From Liquorilactobacillus sucicola DSM 21376 = JCM 15457 (GTDB lineage: Bacteria > Bacillota > Bacilli > Lactobacillales > Lactobacillaceae): a DNA stretch of 64,000 bases. The position numbers and the translations under genes are program-made. Below are positions 29,105 to 37,869 of this stretch, piece by piece (position 1 is the stretch's first letter; each line of letters starts with the position of its first letter). The stretch is taken from the NCBI RefSeq assembly GCF_000612445.1, contig NZ_BALC01000003.1:1-64000 (forward strand). The letters are read 5' to 3'. Under the pieces are notes generated by a model. It was given only the letters and a program-made list of their open reading frames with translations. It did no database searches and was not told the DNA's origin.

Positions 29105-29345
29105 TCAATAGTTGTTAAGCGCTGCGAGCGATTAAACTTCGCGGGTAAGTGAAAAAGCTGACTATTGAGATACACTACTGCGTATAGTTCAACTTAAAAT
29201 AAAACGAATAGACTGGGTCAAAAATAACTTTTGATTCAGTCTTTTTGTGTTTAGTCAGCATATAAATGTGTTCCACAAGCCAAGCTTCTCCGTCTATTTC
29301 GAATTATTCATAGCAAAGTATTTGCCATGTTCGTAATTTTGCGCT
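29105..29345. repeat. Dispersed hairpin repeat, copy R4 (both arms)
   Basis: This copy has a left arm like that of R2 (AAGCTGACTATTGAGATAC near 29156) and a right arm that is the reverse complement of the arm in R3 and the copy near 34476. GTGTTCCACAAG lies at 29269-29280 and ATGTTCGTAAT at about 29328-29338. The central hairpin is at 29210-29246. Confidence 0.7.
29210..29246 (+). terminator. Terminator after the first chemoreceptor
   Basis: AGACTGGGTCAAAA pairs with TTTTGATTCAGTCT and is followed by T5. It also forms the centre of repeat R4. Confidence 0.75.
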
Positions 29346-29556
29346 GGTGTTCAAATTTACCGAATTATGTCACAATCTTCGCTATTAATGCTAAGTCCAC
29401 CTTTAGGATCACTTTCACAGTTAAACAAAACAGTCTCTTACGCTAATTGAAATTGGAAATATCGACGTGAGACTGCTAGAATCAAATGGTAGAACAAAAA
29501 CCTTATTGGACCTTGAGTCCATGGTATGAGTAACCCGTACAACTGGAGGGGTAGAT

Positions 29557-31830
29557 TTGAAAAATAACAATATTTTTGAAAATGGGTATATCGAAGTTGA
29601 GGATGCTTGGCAGAATAATCTGCAGCATATCAGTTTGAAGATCCCTAAACAAAAGATCACAGTTTTTGTTGGACTATCCGGCTCAGGTAAGTCCTCGCTT
29701 GTCTTTGACACCATCGCAGCTATGTCCCGTCGTGAATTAAATGAAACCTTTCCGAGTTTTACACAGCAATATCTTCCTAAGTTTGGACAGCCGCATGTTG
29801 GACGCATCAGTCATTTACCTGTAGCTATAGTAATTGAACAGAAAAGGCTGACGGGCAACGCGCGCTCAACGCTCGCGACCTATACTGGTATCTATTCACT
29901 GTTAAGATTATTGTTTTCACGTATTGGGAAACCCTTTGTTGGCTATTCAGACAGCTTTTCCTTTAACTTACCTCAGGGCATGTGTCCTGAGTGTCAGGGA
30001 TTAGGATACGTCGATGAACTTGATGAAAGCAGACTCATTGATCCAACAAAATCATTAAATGAAGGAGCAATTAGATTTGTCAGTTTTGGTCCTGGAACTT
30101 GGCGCTGGAAGAGGTATGCGAACAGCGGTTTATTTGACAATGATAAGCCACTCGCAAAGTATACTACTGCAGAATATGATCTTTTGATGCATGCTCCCCA
30201 GCAAAAATTGACGGATCCACCAGAAGGATGGTACAAAACAGCCAAATATGAGGGATTAGTGCCACGAATCAAGCGGTCGATCTTATACAGTAAGGAAGGT
30301 GAACACCACAAAGAAGCGCTCTCAGAAATTGTAAAGCATAAGGTTTGCCCAGTGTGTCAGGGTTTACGCTTGAAGAAAGAAACGTTGAAAAATAAGATCA
30401 ATGGTTATAATATTTCCCGGGTTACAAATATGGATCTCGTACATGTGATGGAATTTTTAAGCAAAATCACAGCACCTTTAGCAACGGACGTGATCCGCGA
30501 ACTGCAAACTAAGATCCAGTCATTGATTGATATTGGTTTGGGCTATTTGACACTTGACCGAAACACAGGGACACTGTCGGGAGGTGAAGCTCAACGAATA
30601 AAGATTGCCAAGTATCTGACAAGCTCCTTGGCAGATATGGTTTATGTTCTTGATGAACCGAGCGTGGGGCTGCATCCGCACGATATCAAACTGATTAAGC
30701 AGGCATTGACAAGATTACGACAGAAGGGCAATACGATTATGATCGTTGAGCATAACCCATCTGTGATATCTTTCGCAGATTATGTGGTAGAAATCGGTCC
30801 AAAAGCTGGTAGAAAGGGGGGCAAGATAACTTTTAACGGGACATATACAGAACTAATGGAATCTAATACTTTAACTGCCCGCTGGCTGCGAAAAGCACGG
30901 CGCTTTAATAAAGGAAGAAAACCAACAGGCAAACTAAGTTTGCGACAAGTCGCACTGCATAATTTGAAAAATATCGATGTTTCTTTCCCGTTAGGTGTAA
31001 TGACTGTAGTTTCTGGGGTAGCGGGTTCGGGAAAGAGTTCGTTAATCACAGCTTTGAAGAATAACTTAAAAGTAGATTATGTTGACCTTGCGCAAGCACC
31101 ATTGGGGGTAAACATTCGCTCAACACCAGTAACATACTTAAATATTTTGGATCACATTCGCCGCTTATTCGGTAAGGCTAATCATGTTTCAACACAGCTT
31201 TTTAGCTACAATAGCAAAGGGGCTTGTCCACGTTGTAAAGGTAAGGGCGTAACGATTACTAACATGGCCTTCATGGATCCGGTGGTTCAGGTTTGTGAGT
31301 TGTGTCAAGGGAAAAGATACAATGAGGATGCTCTGCAGTATCTTTATCATGGTAAAAATATTGCAGATGTATTAGCCTTGCCAGTTAAAGATGCAGCAGG
31401 TTTTTTCGCGGATCTTCCAGAACTCAAGACGAAATTGGACAATCTAATAAGAGTGGGTTTGGCCTATCTGACCCTTGATCAACCACTGACCACATTATCG
31501 GGCGGAGAACTTCAACGTCTGAAGTTGGCATTTGAACTTGATAATAAAGGACAAATTTATCTTTTAGATGAACCAACTGCAGGGCTGCATTTACAAGACA
31601 CTGAAAGGCTGATTAGTTTGTTCAACGAGCTGGTTGAACAAGGCAATACAGTTATCATTATTGAACATAATCTGGACGTAGTTATTGCGGCGGATTGGTT
31701 GATTGATATCGGGCCCGATGCAGGAATTTACGGCGGAAAGCTGACATTCAGCGGTCGCCCCTGTGATGCAGTGAAAGCGGAAGAGTCACGAACCGGTGCG
31801 GCGTTGAAAGAATTTCTGAGGACGTATTAG
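29557..31830 (+). CDS. UvrA2-like ABC-type ATPase (UvrA paralogue)
   Basis: The 757-residue protein has the UvrA architecture in a shortened form (true UvrA is about 940 residues). Seen are Walker A GLSGSGKS (39-46), paired cysteines of zinc modules (CPECQGLG; CPVCQGLRL; CPRCKGKG with CELCQGKRY), signatures LSGGEAQR and LSGGELQR, a second Walker A GVAGSGKS near 487, and Walker B LDEPSVGLHP and LDEPTAGLHL. The shortage is in the first half, where UvrA carries its UvrB-binding part, as in class II UvrA proteins. The start is TTG behind GGAGGGG. It sits between two chemoreceptors but nothing ties it to motility. DNA-damage or drug tolerance is a family-based guess. Confidence 0.88.
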   Translation: MKNNNIFENGYIEVEDAWQNNLQHISLKIPKQKITVFVGLSGSGKSSLVFDTIAAMSRRELNETFPSFTQQYLPKFGQPHVGRISHLPVAIVIEQKRLTGNARSTLATYTGIYSLLRLLFSRIGKPFVGYSDSFSFNLPQGMCPECQGLGYVDELDESRLIDPTKSLNEGAIRFVSFGPGTWRWKRYANSGLFDNDKPLAKYTTAEYDLLMHAPQQKLTDPPEGWYKTAKYEGLVPRIKRSILYSKEGEHHKEALSEIVKHKVCPVCQGLRLKKETLKNKINGYNISRVTNMDLVHVMEFLSKITAPLATDVIRELQTKIQSLIDIGLGYLTLDRNTGTLSGGEAQRIKIAKYLTSSLADMVYVLDEPSVGLHPHDIKLIKQALTRLRQKGNTIMIVEHNPSVISFADYVVEIGPKAGRKGGKITFNGTYTELMESNTLTARWLRKARRFNKGRKPTGKLSLRQVALHNLKNIDVSFPLGVMTVVSGVAGSGKSSLITALKNNLKVDYVDLAQAPLGVNIRSTPVTYLNILDHIRRLFGKANHVSTQLFSYNSKGACPRCKGKGVTITNMAFMDPVVQVCELCQGKRYNEDALQYLYHGKNIADVLALPVKDAAGFFADLPELKTKLDNLIRVGLAYLTLDQPLTTLSGGELQRLKLAFELDNKGQIYLLDEPTAGLHLQDTERLISLFNELVEQGNTVIIIEHNLDVVIAADWLIDIGPDAGIYGGKLTFSGRPCDAVKAEESRTGAALKEFLRTY

Positions 31831-31861
31831 TGTGGTGGATTTTGACCTATTGAATACTTTT

Positions 31862-31922
31862 GGATAGAACAGACAGAGAACTGCGGCAAGATTTAACTTT
31901 TGACTCGGCCTTTTGCTTTTTT
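31862..31922. repeat. Decayed copy of the dispersed hairpin repeat (R5)
   Basis: GGCAAGATTTAACTTTTGACTC followed by GGCC and T runs resembles, on the minus strand, the GAGTCAAAAGTTAAAT form of the hairpin. The stem is poor. It lies just after the UvrA2-like gene and may be a weak terminator. Confidence 0.4.
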
Positions 31923-31935
31923 CTAAGCATCCCCT

Positions 31936-31962
31936 TTAAGTTTTACTTATTTAAACCGATAA
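31936..31962 (+). promoter_or_regulatory. SigD (sigma-28) type promoter of the second chemoreceptor
   Basis: TTAA (31936-31939), 15 nt, ACCGATAA (31955-31962). The spacing is identical to that of the other receptor promoters. Confidence 0.75.
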
Positions 31963-32081
31963 ATTTTATATAGACAAGAAAGGGGTTCATTTTGATAGCC
32001 TTTAATAGCAAGGTCTTCTCACAGCACATTCTTTGAAGGAAGACCTGTTTATTCTTGGATAAAATTTTAGGGGGATTTTCA

Positions 32082-34139
32082 ATGAAACGCGGTAAGGGCA
32101 AAAGTATTAATAAGTTTGTTACGCTAGTGCTGTTACTGATTGCATTTATTCCGGTTTTGATAATGTCAGTCAGTCCGTACATAGCTACAAAAAAATTACT
32201 GATTAGTCGAAATCAGATCAACAAGCAAAGCGCGACAGCAGCAGTTTTGGCTTCAACAGAAAATATGCGGCAATCTACTGAGAAGGACTTAAAAAATGTT
32301 TCTAGTTTGCCGGTCTTTAAAAGTAAATTTAATTTAAGGGATATACGTAGCAGCCTTGCAGCTGCAAAGAAAGGTAATTCTAGTATAAGAATGGTTGGTT
32401 TTGGAACCTCAGATGGTCAGACAGTTGTTTTTCAAAAACTGCCCGCTGGATTTGATCCACGAACACGACCGTGGTATAAAGGTGCTGTTAAGGATAATGG
32501 GACAGTACATTGGACAGAACCATATCGTGACACAACTACAGGGGACTACGTAACAACTGCTTCGATAACAGTCCATAATAATCAAGGACAGCGCGGTGTT
32601 CTCTGCATGGATGTTTCATTTAAGGATGTGCAGGAAACTGCTTCGGCATTGAAAATTGGACGAACAGGAAGTGTAACCTTACTTTCTAAAAATGGTCGTG
32701 TTATCGCGACTGGAGACCCTTCACATTCAGATGGCTACAAGGCGGGGCAAGATATCAGTAAGACTGAATTGTTCCAAAAAATGAAGAGAGCCAATAAAAC
32801 AAAGGGTGAGATAGATTTATCCAATTCAAACAGTGTTAGTCAGGTCACATATGATAAGCTTTATCCAGGCAATACAGTGTGGGCATATTCCAAAGTACAA
32901 AAAAGCGATTTGAACAAAGAACTAGGCTCGCTTCTTGTAACAACTGGTGTCGTAGCGGTTATTATGTTGATTCTGGTAGCAATCGTAACATTGTTTGTAA
33001 ATGGTCTGATTCGCGAAACACTAAGCGTCTTCGCCGGTTACTTCAAGCGTGGCAGTGAAGGAAAAATCGCACCGATCAAAGTAGATACAGGCAATGGTTT
33101 GGGGATGAAGGCACTAGCACATAAAACGGCTGCTCCCGATGAAAATGGAAACGAGATCAACCAAATTTCAGCACAGTATAATAAGATGGTGCTTGCGATA
33201 GGTGAGCTGATTAAAGAAGTTCAGAAGCAGAGTGATAAGGTAGCTGAAAAGTCAAACTCACTATTAGAACTTTCCAAGCAGACCAACACGGCTACAGAAG
33301 AAGTTGCCCAGACGATTACGGGTATTGCGGAGGTTACAGGGTCACAGGCTCAAGAAACAGAGAAGAGTGTTAACTTATTCCAAAAACTAGCCTCGGTTGT
33401 GGATGAGTCTACAGAAAATGCGACACATTTAGCCGCAAAATCAGAAAAATCAAAAACACTTAATCAAGAAAATATTGAAATTGCAAAAGATATCACACAA
33501 GGTTGGGATAACGAATTAGCTAAATTGAAACAATTGTTAGATGGTATTCAAAGCATGGATGGCAATATTCAGAATATCACTAAGATTATCAATGTAATCA
33601 ATGATATTTCACATCGAACAAACTTGCTGGCACTGAATGCTTCAATTGAAGCAGCCACCGCTGGAGAGTCAGGAAAAGGATTCGCAGTTGTAGCTACAGA
33701 AATTAGAAAACTGTCAGAACAAAGCAAATCATCAACTAAGGAAATTGAAGAGATTGTAGGCGAAATTCGTGAACAATCAACAGACATGGTGCAACAAACA
33801 TCTAAGTCAATTGCAGACAGTGACAAACTGACAAGTAAAATGCAACGTGCTGGAGAGTCAACGAGCGAGGTCTTTGACAACAGCCAAGAAATAATAAGTG
33901 GCATTGAAAAAATTTACGAATTTGGTCAACGAATTGAAAAAATTCAAGGGCAGGTTTTGGAAAACTTGGAAAACATTTCTGCTTCGACCGAAGAAAACTC
34001 AGCTGGAACAGAAGAAGTATCTGCAAATTCTGAAGAGGTTTTGGCAACGATGGATGAATTTACAAATCACGTGGGTGACCTGAAGAGTGTGGCAGATGTA
34101 TTGAAAAAGAATGCAAACAAATTTAGTGTTCAAGATTAG
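32082..34139 (+). CDS. Methyl-accepting chemotaxis protein, dCache type, paralogue
   Basis: A 685-residue chemoreceptor with the same layout as the one at 27023. An N-terminal membrane helix (about 11-32) is followed by a dCache-type sensor with [13 protein letters not shown], a second helix near 283-306 and a long signalling coiled coil. The C-terminal region is nearly identical to its paralogue, while the sensor is diverged, suggesting duplication and a change of ligand. The tip reads [12 protein letters not shown], with Thr526 in place of the usual Arg. I start at ATG 32082 behind GGGGG; an in-frame TTG or ATG at 32055 is less likely. A SigD-type promoter precedes it. Confidence 0.93.
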   Translation: MKRGKGKSINKFVTLVLLLIAFIPVLIMSVSPYIATKKLLISRNQINKQSATAAVLASTENMRQSTEKDLKNVSSLPVFKSKFNLRDIRSSLAAAKKGNSSIRMVGFGTSDGQTVVFQKLPAGFDPRTRPWYKGAVKDNGTVHWTEPYRDTTTGDYVTTASITVHNNQGQRGVLCMDVSFKDVQETASALKIGRTGSVTLLSKNGRVIATGDPSHSDGYKAGQDISKTELFQKMKRANKTKGEIDLSNSNSVSQVTYDKLYPGNTVWAYSKVQKSDLNKELGSLLVTTGVVAVIMLILVAIVTLFVNGLIRETLSVFAGYFKRGSEGKIAPIKVDTGNGLGMKALAHKTAAPDENGNEINQISAQYNKMVLAIGELIKEVQKQSDKVAEKSNSLLELSKQTNTATEEVAQTITGIAEVTGSQAQETEKSVNLFQKLASVVDESTENATHLAAKSEKSKTLNQENIEIAKDITQGWDNELAKLKQLLDGIQSMDGNIQNITKIINVINDISHRTNLLALNASIEAATAGESGKGFAVVATEIRKLSEQSKSSTKEIEEIVGEIREQSTDMVQQTSKSIADSDKLTSKMQRAGESTSEVFDNSQEIISGIEKIYEFGQRIEKIQGQVLENLENISASTEENSAGTEEVSANSEEVLATMDEFTNHVGDLKSVADVLKKNANKFSVQD

Positions 34140-34169
34140 AGTTAAACAGGATTAACCAATATAAAAGTG

Positions 34170-34212
34170 AAAAGATCTGGTCAGAATAATCGACTCTGGC
34201 TAGATCTTTTTT
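34170..34212 (+). terminator. Terminator of the second chemoreceptor gene
   Basis: AAAAGATCTGGTCAGA pairs with CTCTGGCTAGATCTTTT and runs into T6. The GGTCAGA centre faintly resembles the dispersed hairpin family. Confidence 0.8.
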
Positions 34213-34409
34213 CTGCACCACGGATGTGGAACTGACACAAAAGATTAAGGAAAGAATTTAAGAACAAGATTTATGTAAGCACAGCATGTTTGCAAGAAAG
34301 GTGCCATAGTAAAGCAAGAATATGAGTTGATTTTTGTGCAGTTAGTTAAGATGAAAGCTAATAGTCGTTGCGTGTCAGAAGAAGAAAGGTAGGCGCAATA
34401 ATTGTTAGG

Positions 34410-34551
34410 TCGTTGAGCATTAACCTACTCATAGTATGTCTTTGGCCAATATCATGGTCAAGCTGCAAAGTCTGACTTGTGGAACACGAACATATTTATA
34501 TGAAATAAATAGAGGAGCTGAGTCAGTTTTTTGACCCAGCTCCTTGTTTTT
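34410..34551 (+). repeat. Dispersed hairpin repeat, copy R6
   Basis: Its arm CTTGTGGAACAC (34476-34487) and CATATTTATATG match 29262-29280 on the opposite strand. It ends in a near-perfect hairpin GGAGCTGAGTCA/TTGACCCAGCTCC (34512-34545) with a T-rich right side. Confidence 0.7.
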
Positions 34552-34570
34552 ACTTCGGCATAAAGCAATA

Positions 34571-34608
34571 AAAATCAGGCTACTTTAAATAGTATATAGC
34601 CTGATTTT
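34571..34608 (-). terminator. Terminator of motA-motB
   Basis: AAAATCAGGCTA pairs with TAGCCTGATTTT; on the minus strand it is followed by a T run. The stem begins inside the motB stop codon, so the 3' untranslated region is almost nil. Confidence 0.75.
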
Positions 34609-35365
34609 AATTATTTAAACGTTGAATGATCACTTCAACTCTTCTATTCTGTGCCCGACCTTCAGGGTTGTCATTTGAAGCTTTAGGTTTATTTTCTCCA
34701 TAAGCTTGAATAGAGACATTGTCTTCGGCGAAAACCTTTTTGGCAACAAAGAAGTTCATTACTGAGATAGCACGCTCTGCACTCAGATTCCAGTTGGAAG
34801 CAAAGCGACCGTTTTTTCTGATAGGAACATTGTCGGTGTAGCCTGCAATGATAACGGGATTATTACTCAAAACCTGCAAATGAGGTGACATCCCCTCCAA
34901 ACTTCGTTGAACCTCTGGGGTCAGATCAGCACTGCCAGAGTCGAATAAAGCATTGCTATTCATCGTTATGTGAATTCCATCACTTTGAAGAGAAACAGTA
35001 ACATCATTTTGCAGATTTGCTTGTGCAAAGTCTGTCTGAAGCTGCTGTTTAACGTTTTCCAATTGCTTGGTTTCCAACTGCTTTCTGGCTTGAGCTTCCT
35101 GTGCAAGGGCATGTGCCTCGCTACTGGAGTTTTTACCGCTTTCTTGTTTTACAACGGCTTTGGTTCCGATGATTGAATCAGATCCAGGCCCTGAACGGGT
35201 TGACAGGATAGAATTAAACTCAGTCTTGATTTGTTGAAACTTCTTATCATCAACTTTTGCCATTGCAAATAGAACAATGAACAAAGCAAGTAGAAGTGTC
35301 AGCATATCTGAGTAAGGCAGCAGCCAGCCTTCGTCAACCTCTTCTTCTTTCTTTTTCTTTTTCAA
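34607..35365 (-). CDS. motB: Flagellar motor stator protein MotB
   Basis: MotB anchors the stator to peptidoglycan and carries the proton-binding aspartate. The 252-residue protein has the N-terminal helix with PYSDMLTLL (Asp20 is the expected ion-binding residue), a plug/linker, and a C-terminal OmpA domain with IAGYTDNVPI (about 182-191), NWNLSAERA and RAQNRRVEVII. The start is a TTG behind AAGGTG, 17 bp after motA. Whether protons or sodium are used is not decided by sequence alone. Confidence 0.95.
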   Translation of the reverse strand: MKKKKKEEEVDEGWLLPYSDMLTLLLALFIVLFAMAKVDDKKFQQIKTEFNSILSTRSGPGSDSIIGTKAVVKQESGKNSSSEAHALAQEAQARKQLETKQLENVKQQLQTDFAQANLQNDVTVSLQSDGIHITMNSNALFDSGSADLTPEVQRSLEGMSPHLQVLSNNPVIIAGYTDNVPIRKNGRFASNWNLSAERAISVMNFFVAKKVFAEDNVSIQAYGENKPKASNDNPEGRAQNRRVEVIIQRLNN

Positions 35366-35382
35366 TGAGCTTCAACACCTTT

Positions 35383-36168
35383 TTATTCGTCTTCTTTGTT
35401 TTCATCACTGTCAGCGGCACGATCTTTTGGATCAAGCATACTAAAAAGCTTTTTTTCAATACTTTTAGATGATTGACCGGCTTGAATCGCCATAACCCCT
35501 TCAAGAATGAGTGTTAATTCTTGCATCTCCTGCTCAGATTTTACTGTTAACCGTGAACTGAAGGGGATCAAGATTACATATCCGAAGAAGATTCCAAACA
35601 ACGTCGCTACGAATGCCGATGAGATCGAGTGACCTAAGGCATCAACATTATTTAAGTTGCCAAGCGCACCAATCAAACCGATTACGGCACCTAAAACACC
35701 TAAAGTTGGCGACGTACTGCCAGCTGTTTTGAAGATTCCTGCACCTACGCGGTGTCTTTCCTCAACCCCTTCGATCTCGTTTTCCATAATTTCGCGGATC
35801 TGTTCGGGTTCAATTCCGTCTACGACCATTTCAAGCCCGTTTTTTAAAAATGGATTCTCTAATTTCTGGACTGGATCTTCTAAGGCCAAAAGCCCGTTTC
35901 GACGGGCCAAGTTAGACATCGTGACGATTTCTTGGATTATTCCAGCATAGTCATAATGCTGATTTTTCACTAGCACACCAAGTATTTTGGGAATCCGTTT
36001 TAGTTCTTTGCTGGGGTATGAATTGATAATAGCAGCGATTATGCCTACAAAGATGATAATAACCGCTTCTGGATTAATCAAGACAGCAATACTTGCCCCC
36101 TTGGCAACCATTCCGACCACAATAGCTCCGATTCCTAAAAATATTCCGATGAATAAGAACAAGTCCAT
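35383..36168 (-). CDS. motA: Flagellar motor stator protein MotA
   Basis: MotA forms the ring around MotB and pushes on FliG. The 261-residue protein has four hydrophobic segments, two near the N-terminus and two near 150-205, with the charged cytoplasmic loop between them (EVERHRVGAG-like region near 135). The conserved proline-containing TSPTLGVLGAVIGLIGAL segment (about 152-169) is clear. The start is ATG behind GGAGGAATC. It is first in a two-gene unit with a perfect SigD-type promoter and faces away from the main flagellar operon. Confidence 0.95.
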   Translation of the reverse strand: MDLFLFIGIFLGIGAIVVGMVAKGASIAVLINPEAVIIIFVGIIAAIINSYPSKELKRIPKILGVLVKNQHYDYAGIIQEIVTMSNLARRNGLLALEDPVQKLENPFLKNGLEMVVDGIEPEQIREIMENEIEGVEERHRVGAGIFKTAGSTSPTLGVLGAVIGLIGALGNLNNVDALGHSISSAFVATLFGIFFGYVILIPFSSRLTVKSEQEMQELTLILEGVMAIQAGQSSKSIEKKLFSMLDPKDRAADSDENKEDE

Positions 36169-36215
36169 TACTGATTCCTCCTAAAACTAAATGACGATAC
36201 ATGCGTATAAATACT

Positions 36216-36242
36216 ATATCGGCTGGGACAGTCTAAGGTTTA
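36216..36242 (-). promoter_or_regulatory. SigD (sigma-28) promoter of motA-motB
   Basis: On the minus strand TAAA (36239-36242), 15 nt, GCCGATAT (36216-36223), an exact match to the SigD consensus, about 48 bp before the motA start. Confidence 0.9.
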
Positions 36243-36363
36243 ATAAGTAATTTTTTTTTAGAAGCAGTTGTTCTTTTCGAAATAAGGGTAACAAAAAGTA
36301 AGTAATGCAACAAATTAGGTTTTAAAGTTCAGAAAATTCCAAAAAGAGGGTTATATTGTATTC

Positions 36364-36377
36364 TTTTAACGTTAAAA
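36364..36377. promoter_or_regulatory. Perfect palindrome TTTTAACGTTAAAA, possible operator
   Basis: A 14-bp perfect inverted repeat lies about 145 bp before the flgB promoter. It could bind a dimeric regulator of the flagellar operon. In AT-rich DNA chance is possible, but the CG centre and full symmetry make it worth testing. Confidence 0.35.
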
Positions 36378-36522
36378 TAATAGTTACCATTAGAATTAAG
36401 AATAAAATATTAGTATCATTATACGATTATGCGAATTAATTAATAATGTAAATCTTTGGTAAATATATCCTCTAGTTGGTGCTTTCACTATTAAACACCC
36501 TATAATTAAAGCGTTTTGGATG

Positions 36523-36551
36523 TTGAAAAAGTTTTTTCTTTCAAGTATACT
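36523..36551 (+). promoter_or_regulatory. Sigma-A promoter of the flagellar operon
   Basis: TTGAAA (36523-36528), 17 nt, TATACT (36546-36551). It is the only strong promoter before the flgB-to-fliM run and makes the operon independent of SigD, which it encodes. Confidence 0.75.
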
Positions 36552-36671
36552 TTCCTAGGTATTAAGAGAAAACAATTGTATTAAATATAAAATATTATTT
36601 ACTATCCTAATATTTTTTGGAAAAAGGTTAAAAAATAATTATTTATTGACTGCTTATCTAGGAGGGATCAG

Positions 36672-37046
36672 ATGGCTGCATACGACTTAATAAAACAAGC
36701 TATGGATGTTTCGGCAACGCGGTCGCAACTCATATCAAGCAACATTGCAAATGTAAATACGGCGAATTACAAAGCTAAGAGGGTTGACTTTGAAAATCAG
36801 TTAAATCAAGCAATGGGGGCAGATGGTTTTAAGCTAGCGACAACCAACAAAAGGCACCTGCAAGCAGATGACCTTGTAACGCCTGCTATTAAAACCAATA
36901 CAGATACAAGCGTCAAAAAGAATGGCAATAATGTCGATCTTGACGTTGAGATGATGAATCAGGCTACTAATGGCTTATATTACAGTGCATTGGTTTCACA
37001 ACTAAACGGGCGTTATCAAATGATGAATTACGTCTTGAATCATTGA
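36672..37046 (+). CDS. flgB: Flagellar basal-body rod protein FlgB
   Basis: FlgB is a proximal rod subunit. The 124-residue protein has the rod-family motif SSNIANVNTANYKAKRVDFE (about 22-41) and the C-terminal helix needed for stacking (YYSALVSQLNGRYQMMN). It is the first gene of the operon, with AGGAGGG before the ATG. The next gene, flgC, starts 14 bp after its stop. Confidence 0.95.
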   Translation: MAAYDLIKQAMDVSATRSQLISSNIANVNTANYKAKRVDFENQLNQAMGADGFKLATTNKRHLQADDLVTPAIKTNTDTSVKKNGNNVDLDVEMMNQATNGLYYSALVSQLNGRYQMMNYVLNH

Positions 37047-37060
37047 GGGAGAGACAACGA

Positions 37061-37504
37061 ATGAGTATTTTTAACGGTTTAGCAATCAATACGAGCGGTT
37101 TAGCATTGGAACGCTTGAAGCTGGATACAATTTCAACCAATATTGCGAATGTGAATACAACAAGAACTGCTGAAGGTGGCCCGTATAAACGTAAATCAGT
37201 AGAATTTGCTGAAAACTTGAAGAATGCGCAAGCAACTGATGACACGGGAACTCAACTCAAAGGGATGCCGCAAAGCTATGGAGTTAAGGTCACAGGTATG
37301 CAAACGGACAATACTGAGAAAACAAGCTATGATCCGTCTAATCCAGATGCAGATCAAAATGGTTACGTCAGAATGTCTAATGTGAATATGGCTGATGAGA
37401 TGGTTGATATGATTCAGGCTATGCGGACCTATGAGGCTAATACTTCGGCAGTTGAAATGAATAAAACAATGCTGAAAAAGGCTTTAGAAATATCAAAAGA
37501 ATAA
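37061..37504 (+). CDS. flgC: Flagellar basal-body rod protein FlgC
   Basis: FlgC is a proximal rod subunit of 147 residues. It shows the rod motif ISTNIANVNTTRTAEGGPYK (about 24-43), the Y-V-xMSNVNMADEMVDMI segment and the C-terminal MRTYEANTSAVEMNK. I start at ATG 37061 behind GGGAGAG; an in-frame start at 37043 overlaps flgB and adds six non-conserved residues. Confidence 0.95.
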   Translation: MSIFNGLAINTSGLALERLKLDTISTNIANVNTTRTAEGGPYKRKSVEFAENLKNAQATDDTGTQLKGMPQSYGVKVTGMQTDNTEKTSYDPSNPDADQNGYVRMSNVNMADEMVDMIQAMRTYEANTSAVEMNKTMLKKALEISKE

Positions 37505-37521
37505 AGGAACGGGGTTAAAAA

Positions 37522-37845
37522 ATGGATGGATTAAGTAGCGTTTCGGGTCTGCCAAATTATCAAAAGGCATTAGAAAACGTAACAGATTTGAATAAATCTT
37601 CTGTTTTGGGAACACAGAACAGTGGAAAACAATTCGGTGACTATCTGACAGATGCAGTTTCTAGTTTAAATAACAACATGAAGGTCATGGACAAAGGAAC
37701 GACCGACATGATTAGAGGAGATCAGAGTGATCTAGGAAGCATCATGACTAAAATGACTGAAACTCAACTGTCATTGCAGACAGCAGTTCAGGTACGAAAC
37801 AAGTGCCTTGATGCGTACAATGATCTCAAGAATATGCAATTCTAA
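37522..37845 (+). CDS. fliE: Flagellar hook-basal body adaptor FliE
   Basis: FliE links the MS ring to the rod. The 107-residue protein has the family's conserved C-terminal half, with TETQLSLQTAVQVRNKCLDAYNDL near 78-101 (normally VRNKLVDAYKEI). The N-terminal third is variable, as usual. It is co-directional with flgC (17 bp gap) and fliF. Confidence 0.93.
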   Translation: MDGLSSVSGLPNYQKALENVTDLNKSSVLGTQNSGKQFGDYLTDAVSSLNNNMKVMDKGTTDMIRGDQSDLGSIMTKMTETQLSLQTAVQVRNKCLDAYNDLKNMQF

Positions 37846-37869
37846 GTGCCTATTGGGGGAAATGACTAA

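Larger units (their letters stand above)
29072..29556. other. Intergenic stretch with dispersed repeat, terminator and possible promoter
   Basis: No gene is seen in 485 bases. The repeat copy R4 fills most of it, with its hairpin ending the receptor transcript. A possible promoter for the UvrA2-like gene is TTGGAA (29453-29458), 18 nt, TAGAAT (29477-29482) with a TG extension. Confidence 0.6.
34140..34606. other. Convergent intergenic region with three hairpins and a repeat
   Basis: No gene is seen between the second chemoreceptor and motB. It holds the receptor terminator (34170-34212), repeat copy R6 with its hairpin (34512-34551), and the motB terminator (34571-34608). Confidence 0.65.
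36169..36671. other. Divergent control region of motA-motB and the flagellar operon
   Basis: No gene is seen in these 503 very AT-rich bases. They hold the SigD promoter of motA on the left, a 14-bp palindrome in the middle, and a sigma-A promoter for flgB on the right with about 115 nt of leader. Confidence 0.7.
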
